Of a stretch of DNA of 5,899 nucleotides, positions 1 through 5,224 are shown piece by piece. Below the pieces are notes generated by a model. The model saw only the letters and a program-made list of their open reading frames with translations, was not told where the DNA came from and did no database searches. Numbering within the stretch: the first letter of the stretch is position 1; each line of letters opens with the position of its first letter. This DNA is from Sphingomonas sp. (GTDB lineage Bacteria > Pseudomonadota > Alphaproteobacteria > Sphingomonadales > Sphingomonadaceae), in contig JAPJRE010000264.1 in the NCBI GenBank assembly GCA_030824725.1, forward strand, positions 1-5,899. The letters run 5' to 3'. The position numbers were made by a program, and so were the translations under genes.

Positions 1-431
1 GCCTCAACACCGCGGCGACCTTGTGGTGCTCGGCGGCGGTGGGGGCCTGCGCGGGCAGCGACATGGCGGCGGAGGCCGCGACCCTGGCGGTGTTCGTCAT
101 CGCCGGCAACACGCTGCTGCGGCCGGTGGTGAACGCGATCAACCGCGTGCCGCTGGCCGGCGGCCAGGTGGAGGCCACCTATTTCGTCACCCTCACCACG
201 GTCCCCGCCGAGGTCGACCGGCTGCGCGACCTGCTGACCGATCATCTCGAGCTGATGCGCTATCCCGTCGCCGAGATTGAGACGATCGAGCGTCCCGACG
301 ACCGGATCGAGCTGCGCGCGCGCCTCGTTTCCACCGCCGCGCTCGATGCCGAGCTCGACAGCATCATCGCGCATCTCGACAAGCGCCACGACGTCCAGCA
401 CGCCAGCTGGGAGCTGCAGACGCAGGACTGA
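1..431 (+). CDS. MgtC/SapB family membrane protein, C-terminal part (5' end outside window)
   Basis: The reading frame is open from the window edge; the first whole codon is at position 3, and 142 residues are visible before TGA at 429-431. The opening residues LNTAATLWCSAAVGACAGS match the conserved segment of MgtC/SapB proteins (usual form GLxTAATLW..AAVG). A hydrophobic stretch follows at about residues 22-46 (AEAATLAVFVIAGNTLLRPVV), so the last two membrane helices are present. From about residue 53 the protein is soluble (EATYFVTLTTVPAEVDRLRDLL), as in the ACT-like C-terminal domain of longer family members. The family is inner-membrane; some members (MgtC) act in virulence and survival at low magnesium, but most chromosomal homologues have no proven role. 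The loop reads GSD where GSG or GAG is usual. The N-terminal helices are missing only because the window begins here. The first TTG at position 21 is internal and not the start. tyrS follows on the same strand. Confidence 0.85.
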   Translation, partial: LNTAATLWCSAAVGACAGSDMAAEAATLAVFVIAGNTLLRPVVNAINRVPLAGGQVEATYFVTLTTVPAEVDRLRDLLTDHLELMRYPVAEIETIERPDDRIELRARLVSTAALDAELDSIIAHLDKRHDVQHASWELQTQD

Positions 432-480
432 GCAGCCGGGGATGACGCGGGCCCCGGCTTTGGCTATGCGCCCTCCCATC

Positions 481-1710
481 ATGACCCAATACAGCTCCGA
501 TCTGCTCCGCCTGCTCGCCTCGCGCGGGTATATCCACCAGGTGACCGATGCCGAGGGCCTCGATGCGCTCGCCGCCAAGCAGATCGTCCCCGGCTATATC
601 GGCTTCGACCCCACCGCGCCGTCGCTGCACGTGGGCAGCCTGGTGCAGATCATGCTGCTGCGCCGCCTCCAGCAGGCGGGCCACAAGCCGATCGTGCTGA
701 TGGGCGGCGGCACCGGCAAGATCGGTGACCCGAGCTTCAAGGACGAAGCCCGGAAGATGCTGACGCTCGACACGATCAGCAGCAACATCGCCTCGATCAA
801 GACGGTGTTCGAGAATTTCCTCAGCTTCGGCGACGGCCCCACCGACGCGGTGATGGTCGACAATGCCGACTGGCTCGACAAGCTCGAATATATCCCGTTC
901 CTGCGCGACATCGGCCGGCATTTCTCGATCAACCGGATGCTGAGCTTCGATTCGGTCAAGCTGCGGCTCGATCGCGAGCAGTCGCTGAGCTTCCTCGAGT
1001 TCAACTACATGATCCTCCAGGGCTATGACTTCCTGGAGCTGTCGCGCCGCGCGGGCTGCCGCCTGCAGATGGGCGGATCGGACCAGTGGGGCAATATCGT
1101 CAACGGCATCGAACTGTCGCGCCGCGTCGACGGCACCGAAGTGTACGGCGTCACCACCCCGCTGATCACCACGGCGGACGGCGGCAAGATGGGCAAGACC
1201 ATGTCCGGCGCGGTGTGGCTCAACCCCGACCAGCTGCCGCATTACGACTATTGGCAGTTCTGGCGGAACACCGACGACCGCGACGTCGGCCGCTTCCTGC
1301 GGCTGTTCACCGACCTGCCGCTCGACGAAATCGCCCGCCTCGAAGCGCTGGAGGGCGCCGAGATCAACGAGGCGAAGAAGATCCTCGCAAACGAAGCCAC
1401 CGCCATGTGCCGCGGCCGCGCCGCTGCCGAGGAAGCCGCCGAAACCGCGCGCAAAACCTTCGAGGAAGGGGCCGCCGGCGGCGCACTGCCGACGCTGGCG
1501 GTCAGCGGCGGCAGCATCAGCGTGGTCGATGCGCTGGTCGGGCTGGGCTTCTGCGCCTCCAAGGGCGAGGCCCGGCGGCTGATCAAGGGCGGCGGCGCGC
1601 GTGTCGAAGGCGTGAAGATCGACGACGAGGCCGCGACCATCGCGGTCTCGGGCGAGGTCCGTCTGTCGGCCGGCAAGAAGCATCACGGGCTGCTGACGCC
1701 GCAGGGTTAA
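481..1710 (+). CDS. tyrS: Tyrosine--tRNA ligase (tyrosyl-tRNA synthetase, TyrS type)
   Basis: Cytoplasmic class I synthetase that activates tyrosine with ATP and charges tRNA-Tyr. With the start at 481 it has 409 residues, normal for the family. The N-terminal Rossmann catalytic domain carries GYIGFDPTAPSLHVGSL, with Y39 and D43 as tyrosine-binding positions and H50-V-G-S53 as the HIGH-type motif. YMILQGYDF (Y176, Q180, D183) forms the tyrosine pocket and GGSDQWGN lies at 198-205. K236-M-G-K-T240 is the KMSKS-type loop in the form typical of TyrS rather than TyrZ. A C-terminal S4 RNA-binding domain runs from about 345 to 405 (SVVDALVGLGFCASKGEARRLI). All key residues are intact. Start choice: in-frame ATGs exist at 442, 466 and 481. 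I chose 481 because MTQYSSDLLRLL is where family-like sequence begins, but none has a clear Shine-Dalgarno. The gap to the upstream gene is 49 bases, so co-transcription is possible. Confidence 0.97.
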   Translation: MTQYSSDLLRLLASRGYIHQVTDAEGLDALAAKQIVPGYIGFDPTAPSLHVGSLVQIMLLRRLQQAGHKPIVLMGGGTGKIGDPSFKDEARKMLTLDTISSNIASIKTVFENFLSFGDGPTDAVMVDNADWLDKLEYIPFLRDIGRHFSINRMLSFDSVKLRLDREQSLSFLEFNYMILQGYDFLELSRRAGCRLQMGGSDQWGNIVNGIELSRRVDGTEVYGVTTPLITTADGGKMGKTMSGAVWLNPDQLPHYDYWQFWRNTDDRDVGRFLRLFTDLPLDEIARLEALEGAEINEAKKILANEATAMCRGRAAAEEAAETARKTFEEGAAGGALPTLAVSGGSISVVDALVGLGFCASKGEARRLIKGGGARVEGVKIDDEAATIAVSGEVRLSAGKKHHGLLTPQG

Positions 1711-1748
1711 CCCGGAGGCAGGCAAGAGCCGACGCCTTTCCCCCACAG

Positions 1749-1774
1749 GTCATCCCGGCTTCCGCCGTGATGAC
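1749..1774 (+). terminator. Hairpin downstream of tyrS; REP-like or weak terminator
   Basis: The arms GTCATCCCGGC and GCCGTGATGAC (written 5'-3' on the + strand, with the inner C1759-G1764 pair) form an 11-bp stem with one C/T mismatch and a TTCC loop. It begins 39 bases after the tyrS stop. No T-run follows (GGGTCAGG comes next), so a classical Rho-independent mechanism is doubtful. The core resembles the GTCATCCCGG...CCGGGATGAC palindromes scattered through sphingomonad genomes, and this may be a decayed copy. Its position after tyrS fits transcript 3'-end formation or protection. Confidence 0.4.
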
Positions 1775-1890
1775 GGGTCAGGTGCACGCGGCACGGTGCT
1801 GCCGTCACTCTGGTATCGACGCGGTTAACCAGCCTCGTTCGGCATCTGTTCACTGATTCAGGTTACCGTTTTGGCGGTCCTCCAGTGTGC

Positions 1891-1894
1891 GGAG
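1891..1894 (+). promoter_or_regulatory. Shine-Dalgarno of the PilZ gene (fixes the start at 1903)
   Basis: GGAG at 1891-1894, inside the purine run GGAGAGGGG, lies eight bases before the GTG at 1903. This is good ribosome-binding geometry. The alternative GTG at 1885 lies upstream of this purine run and has no comparable site, so 1903 is preferred. Confidence 0.65.
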
Positions 1895-1902
1895 AGGGGC
1901 GT

Positions 1903-2223
1903 GTGAGCGTAACGGGTGCCAAGCTGGCGAGCGCCGACGATCGTCTGGTGCATCGCGACGAAGTCGAGCATCGCACTCGCGCGTTCGGCCCCGACGCGCG
2001 CGCCGCTGCCTTCCTGATCGTCAACGTCTCGCCCCAAGGGCTGATGGCACGCTGCGAAGCGCCGTTCGAGGCGGGCGACCTGCTCCGCATCCAGCTGCCG
2101 ATCCTCGGCGAGACGGGCGCGGAGGTGCGCTGGGCATTGGGCGGCCGGATCGGCTGCCAGTTTCTCCAGCCGATCGCCGACCCCGACTATGTGCCGGTCG
2201 TCACCGCGATGCGCGCCCGCTGA
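1903..2223 (+). CDS. Single-domain PilZ protein (putative c-di-GMP effector)
   Basis: A 106-residue protein with a GTG start, consisting of little more than one PilZ domain. PilZ domains bind cyclic di-GMP and control motility, surface polysaccharide or protein partners; the partner here is unknown. An RxxxR motif is seen at R14-LVH-R18. The second signature, (D/N)xSxxG, appears as N41-V-S43-P-Q-G46, 23 residues after R18, which is the canonical spacing. Beta-rich sequence follows (GDLLRIQLP, GAEVRWALGGRIGCQFLQPI, about 58-91), typical of the PilZ barrel. There is no signal peptide or membrane segment, so it should be cytoplasmic. Both ligand motifs are intact, so binding is plausible but not shown. 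An alternative start at GTG 1885 would add six residues. The gene converges on recG with no spacer. Its upstream region holds a GGTTAACC site and a GANTC site, hinting at cell-cycle control. Confidence 0.82.
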   Translation: MSVTGAKLASADDRLVHRDEVEHRTRAFGPDARAAAFLIVNVSPQGLMARCEAPFEAGDLLRIQLPILGETGAEVRWALGGRIGCQFLQPIADPDYVPVVTAMRAR

Positions 2224-4287
2224 TCAGCCGGCGCGGAGCAGCCCCACCGCCGCATCGCGCTCGAACAGGTAGAGCGCCACCCGCGCCGCCTGCCCCCGCT
2301 CGCCCTTGAGCCCGCCGTCGCGATCGACCAGCAGCCGTGCGTCGCCATTGGCGGCGGGCAGCAGCGCGCCGAGCATGTCTGGTTCCGCCAGCCGAAACTG
2401 CATGTCGCCCGATTGCCTTGTGCCGAGCAGCTCGCCCGCGCCGCGCAGTCGCAGATCCTCCTCGGCGATGCGGAAGCCGTCATTGCTCTCGCGCATCAGC
2501 GCCAGCCGTGCGCGGGCGGTCTCGCTCAGATGGTTGCCGCGCAGCAGCACGCAGACCGAACGCCCCCCGCCCCGCCCGACGCGACCGCGCAGCTGATGGA
2601 GCTGGGCCAGGCCGAAGCGATCGGCATGCTCGATCACGATCAGCGTCGCGTTGGGCACATCGACGCCGACTTCGATCACCGTCGTCGCGACCAGCACACC
2701 GAGCTCGCCCGCCGAGAAGCGCGCCATCACCGCATCCTTCTCCGGCCCCTTCATCCGGCCATGGATCAGCCCGACCTTGCCGCCGAAATGCGCCTGCAGC
2801 TCGGCCGCGCGCGCCTCGGCGGCGGCGAGGTCGCTCTTCTCGCTTTCCTCGACGAGCGGACACACCCAATAGGCCTGCCCGCCATTCGCGAGGTGCCGCC
2901 CGAGCCCGCCGACGACTTCGCCCAGTCGCTCCTCGGAGATCACGCTCGTCTCGATCGGCTGGCGGCCCGGCGGCATCTCGTCGAGCCGGCTGACATCCAT
3001 CTCGCCATATTGGGCGAGCGTGAGCGTGCGCGGGATCGGCGTCGCGGTCATCACCAGCAGGTGCGGCGGGCGTTCCGCTTTCGCCTGGAGCATCATCCGC
3101 TGGGCAACACCGAAGCGATGCTGCTCGTCGACCACCACCAGCCCCAGGTCGCGATAGGTCACGCCTTCCTGGAAAATCGCGTGGGTGCCGATCAGGACGT
3201 CGATCTCGCCGGCCGCCAGCCCCATCAACGTCGCCTCGCGCGCCTTGCCCTTGTCGCGGCCGGTGAGGATGGCGACATTCACCCCGATCGGGCCGAGCGT
3301 GCGGCTGAGCGTCTCGTAGTGCTGGCGTGCGAGGATCTCGGTCGGCGCCAGCAGCGCGCCCTGCGCGCCCGCCTCGGCGGCGATCAGTAGTGCCATCGTC
3401 GCCACGAGCGTCTTACCCGAGCCGACATCGCCCTGCAGCATGCGCAGCATCGGCTGCGTCTGCGCCATGTCGCCTTCGATCTCGGCGATCGTGCGGCTCT
3501 GCGCGCCGGTCGGGGCATAGGGCAGCTTCAGCTTGTCGCGCAGCCGCCCGTCGCCGGCGAGCGGACGCCCGCGCTTGGCCCGCGCCTCGCCGCGGACCAG
3601 CAGCAGCGCCAGCTGGTTGGCGAACACCTCGTCATAGGCGAGCCGCTCGCGTGCCTTGGCGTCGGCGGGGTCGGCATGGATGCGCGCGATCGCCTCGCGC
3701 CAGTCCGGCCAGCCCTTCTGCGCCTTGAGGCTGGGCTCGATCCACTCGGGCAGCGCGGGCGCGCGCTCGATCGCCTGCGCGGCCAGCGCCGCGATGCGCT
3801 TGGAGGTGATGCCTTCCGAACAGGGATAGATCGCCTCGCGCCCGCCGATGCTCTCGATCTGGTCGAGCGGCAGGACATGGTCCGGATGGACCATCTGCAG
3901 GTCCTGCCCATAATGCTCCAGCTTGCCCGAAACCCAGCGCGGCTCGTTCAGCGGCAGCAGCTTCTTGGCCCAGCCCGAGCTGCCGCCGAAATAGACGAGG
4001 CTGACGTGATTGCCGTGCGCGTCGACCGCCTGCACCCGCGCCGGCGAGCGCGGTCCGCCGCCGAAGCGATATTGCACGGGCGTCAGCGTGATCGCGATCA
4101 CCTTGCCCGAATCGGCCATGTCGAGTTCGTCGCGCGGGATCCGATCGACGAATCCGGTCGGCAGGTGGAAGGCGACGTCGACCACCCGCGCCAGCCCCAG
4201 CTTCTCCATCGGTTTGGCCAGCGCCGGGCCGATGCCCTTCAGCGCCGTGACTTCGGCGAACAATGGGTTGAGGAGCTCGGGACGCAT
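2224..4287 (-). CDS. recG: ATP-dependent DNA helicase RecG
   Basis: A 687-residue superfamily 2 translocase, close to the roughly 690 residues usual for the family. RecG remodels stalled replication forks, Holliday junctions, D-loops and R-loops. The N-terminal part carries a helix-hairpin-helix-like LKGIGPALAKPMEKLG (16-31), then the OB-fold wedge region (about 60-145; VIAITLTPVQYRFGG, VYFGGSSGWAKKLL). Motor motifs are all present: Walker A GDVGSGKT (286-293), APTEILA (314-320), DEQH box (387-390), TATPIPRT (414-421), motif V TTVIEVGVDVP (535-545) and motif VI QLRGRVGR (565-572). The TRG-type C-terminal segment RGAGELLGTRQSGDMQF (615-631) is also seen. The start is ATG at 4287; a weak AGGG lies seven bases upstream (4298-4295). 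The stop TGA (2226-2224) abuts the PilZ stop. A hairpin separates it from the same-strand gene upstream, suggesting its own promoter. Confidence 0.98.
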   Translation of the reverse strand: MRPELLNPLFAEVTALKGIGPALAKPMEKLGLARVVDVAFHLPTGFVDRIPRDELDMADSGKVIAITLTPVQYRFGGGPRSPARVQAVDAHGNHVSLVYFGGSSGWAKKLLPLNEPRWVSGKLEHYGQDLQMVHPDHVLPLDQIESIGGREAIYPCSEGITSKRIAALAAQAIERAPALPEWIEPSLKAQKGWPDWREAIARIHADPADAKARERLAYDEVFANQLALLLVRGEARAKRGRPLAGDGRLRDKLKLPYAPTGAQSRTIAEIEGDMAQTQPMLRMLQGDVGSGKTLVATMALLIAAEAGAQGALLAPTEILARQHYETLSRTLGPIGVNVAILTGRDKGKAREATLMGLAAGEIDVLIGTHAIFQEGVTYRDLGLVVVDEQHRFGVAQRMMLQAKAERPPHLLVMTATPIPRTLTLAQYGEMDVSRLDEMPPGRQPIETSVISEERLGEVVGGLGRHLANGGQAYWVCPLVEESEKSDLAAAEARAAELQAHFGGKVGLIHGRMKGPEKDAVMARFSAGELGVLVATTVIEVGVDVPNATLIVIEHADRFGLAQLHQLRGRVGRGGGRSVCVLLRGNHLSETARARLALMRESNDGFRIAEEDLRLRGAGELLGTRQSGDMQFRLAEPDMLGALLPAANGDARLLVDRDGGLKGERGQAARVALYLFERDAAVGLLRAG

Positions 4288-4320
4288 CGCCCGGCCCTAT
4301 CGTGCGGCGGGGCGGCTGAC

Positions 4321-4347
4321 AAATGGCGCTGCGCCGGTCGCAGCGCC
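4321..4347 (-). terminator. Hairpin with short T-tract after the 80-residue gene
   Basis: A perfect 9-bp inverted repeat, GGCGCTGCG (4325-4333) and CGCAGCGCC (4339-4347), encloses a 5-base loop. On the - strand the stem is followed by ATTTG, a short T-tract. It starts 11 bases past the stop of the 80-residue gene and ends 33-37 bases before recG. Geometry fits an intrinsic terminator on the - strand, though the T-tract is only three bases, so read-through into recG is likely. Confidence 0.5.
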
Positions 4348-4358
4348 CTTGCCGTGGT

Positions 4359-4601
4359 TCAGGCGTTGAGGAAGATCGGGCTGTGGCTGGCGAGCGCGGC
4401 TTCGATCGCCATCACGACTTCCGGCACCGACGAGCCGATCACGACTTCATGATCCTTGCCGAACGAAATCACGCCGACATCCTCACCGGCCATGTTGATC
4501 GTGCTGACCGTGCGCACTGCCGCGATGTTGACGAGCATCGGCTCGCCGTTGATCGACTTCAGCATCACGAAGCGCAGTTTGTTGGTCAAAGTGTCGCTCA
4601 T
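4359..4601 (-). CDS. Conserved-looking 80-residue hypothetical protein (FlbD-like pattern)
   Basis: I cannot assign a function. The 80-residue product starts at ATG 4601, with AGGG four bases and AAAGG ten bases upstream, and ends with TGA. It has no signal peptide or membrane segment and no cysteines. The core runs FVMLKSINGEPMLVN (11-25), AAVRTVSTI (27-35), a GEDVGVISFG turn (39-48), then HEVVIGSSVPEVVMAIEAAL (50-69). This beta-rich pattern of a strand, NGEP-like turn, strand, turn and xVxESVxEV-type end resembles the small FlbD/SwrD family. That is a pattern-level inference, not a match I can confirm. Codon use matches the neighbours, and the sequence reads as protein rather than as a shadow frame. 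It sits upstream of recG on the same strand with a hairpin between, and is divergent from sdhE. An alternative reading is a sphingomonad-specific hypothetical unrelated to FlbD. Confidence 0.75.
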   Translation of the reverse strand: MSDTLTNKLRFVMLKSINGEPMLVNIAAVRTVSTINMAGEDVGVISFGKDHEVVIGSSVPEVVMAIEAALASHSPIFLNA

Positions 4602-4790
4602 CGTACCCTAGCCTTTTACCCCAAAGAGATTCCGACCCTAGCCCCCCTCGGTTAACAAGCCTTCCACATCTCTACCCGGAAGACCACGCTGGCCTTTCGG
4701 CGACGGCATCCCTATCTGCCGGGCTCGTGATCAACCCCGTGTCGGCCGCGCCTTGGCGCGCTGCCGTCCGTTTGCCGTTGGAAAGCCCGC
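4602..4790. other. Divergent intergenic region between the 80-residue gene and sdhE
   Basis: These 189 bases hold no gene I can support. Visible elements are two direct copies of ACCCTAGCC (4605-4613 and 4635-4643, exactly 30 bases apart), GATTC (4628-4632, a GANTC site), GGTTAACAAGCCT (4650-4662, a CtrA-like half-site) and a small hairpin CGCGCC-TT-GGCGCG (4747-4760) 30 bases before the sdhE start. Promoters for both flanking genes must lie here unless they use distant ones, but no convincing -35/-10 pair stands out on either strand. Confidence 0.5.
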
Positions 4791-5057
4791 ATGGACCGAG
4801 AAACCCGCCTCAAGCGCCTCCGCTTCCGCAGCTGGCACCGCGGCACCAAGGAAGCCGATCTGCTGATCGGCGGCTTCTTCGACCAGCATGGCGAAGGCTG
4901 GTCCGACGACGAGATCGCGCTGTTCGAGGCGCTGCTGGAAGAGCAGGACGTCGACATCATGGCCTGGGCGATGGGAACCGACACCGCCCCGGAGCGCTAC
5001 CGGGGCACCATCCTCGATGCGCTGAAGACGCTGAACTACGTGCCTATTTCCGAGTAA
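4791..5057 (+). CDS. sdhE: Succinate dehydrogenase assembly factor SdhE (FAD assembly factor, SdhAF2/YgfY family)
   Basis: An 88-residue cytoplasmic protein, the normal size for the family. SdhE binds the SdhA flavoprotein subunit and promotes covalent attachment of FAD, needed for active succinate dehydrogenase (TCA cycle and respiratory complex II). The diagnostic RGxxE motif is present as R17-G-T-K-E21 within RFRSWHRGTKEADLLIGGF, followed by the conserved acidic helical core (WSDDEIALFEALLEEQDVDIMAWAMG, about 37-62). The start is ATG at 4791, with GGAAAG about six bases upstream; the stop is TAA. It is divergent from the 80-residue gene and upstream of mfd on the same strand. The next 167 bases are mostly a large palindrome, so whether it is co-transcribed with mfd is uncertain. 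Confidence 0.95.
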   Translation: MDRETRLKRLRFRSWHRGTKEADLLIGGFFDQHGEGWSDDEIALFEALLEEQDVDIMAWAMGTDTAPERYRGTILDALKTLNYVPISE

Positions 5058-5072
5058 TTTTGACCTGACGGT

Positions 5073-5197
5073 TCACCCTCACCCTTCCGGCGCTTCGCGC
5101 CTCCCTCCCTCTCCCAAAGGGAGAGGGAATTAGTGCCCTCTCCCTTTGGGAGAGGGAGGGGACCCGCCGCCGAAGGCGGTGGGGAGGGTGAGGGTGA
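5073..5197. repeat. Composite palindromic repeat element (REP/MITE-like) between sdhE and mfd
   Basis: Terminal inverted repeats TCACCCTCACCC (5073-5084) and GGGTGAGGGTGA (5186-5197) are perfect over 12 bases and extend inward to about 16 with one G/T pair. Inside are a hairpin GGCGC-TTC-GCGCC (5089-5101), a perfect 25-base inverted repeat (5103-5127 with 5136-5160) around an 8-base AATTAGTG centre, and a hairpin CCGCC-GAA-GGCGG (5167-5179). Each 25-base arm is itself nearly palindromic: CCCTCTCCC-AAA-GGGAGAGGG on the left, and the same with TTT on the right. CCCTCTCCC/GGGAGAGGG palindromes of this kind recur between genes in many proteobacteria, including sphingomonads. The element encodes no protein. 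I see no target-site duplication. No T-run follows any stem, so simple Rho-independent termination is not indicated. Confidence 0.9.
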
Positions 5198-5224
5198 CCG
5201 CACCGCTGATCGACGCGAGACCCC

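Noticed and set aside
21..431. TTG at 21 as a true start giving a complete 136-residue protein
   Set aside because: The frame continues upstream to the window edge and the residues before it (LNTAAT) belong to the conserved MgtC/SapB motif, so the gene is truncated by the window.
432..480. Possible small gene, T-box or riboswitch ahead of tyrS
   Set aside because: The gap is only 49 bases, too short for a T-box, which is in any case mainly a Gram-positive device; no stem or RNA motif is visible.
364..1746. Long - strand open frame (460 codons) opposite tyrS
   Set aside because: It is the antisense shadow of a well-conserved gene in GC-rich DNA. Its composition is rich in alanine, arginine, histidine, glutamine and aspartate, with no recognisable motif.
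1086..1856. 256-codon + strand frame overlapping tyrS in another register
   Set aside because: Extremely arginine-rich sequence typical of an out-of-frame reading of GC-rich coding DNA, overlapping the tyrS catalytic and S4 domains.
2413..3390. 325-codon + strand open frame opposite recG
   Set aside because: recG motifs on the other strand are unambiguous; this frame has shadow-like composition (runs such as ARDRRRGHHQQ) and no family signature.
3676..4452. 258-codon + strand open frame across the recG start and the 80-residue gene
   Set aside because: It overlaps two better-supported - strand genes and a hairpin, and has the arginine- and leucine-rich look of an antisense frame.
5106..5157. 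Paired CCCTCTCCC/GGGAGAGGG stems as a CRISPR array or intrinsic terminator
   Set aside because: There are only two units in inverted, not direct, orientation with no spacers, which excludes CRISPR. No T-run follows on either strand, which argues against a simple terminator.
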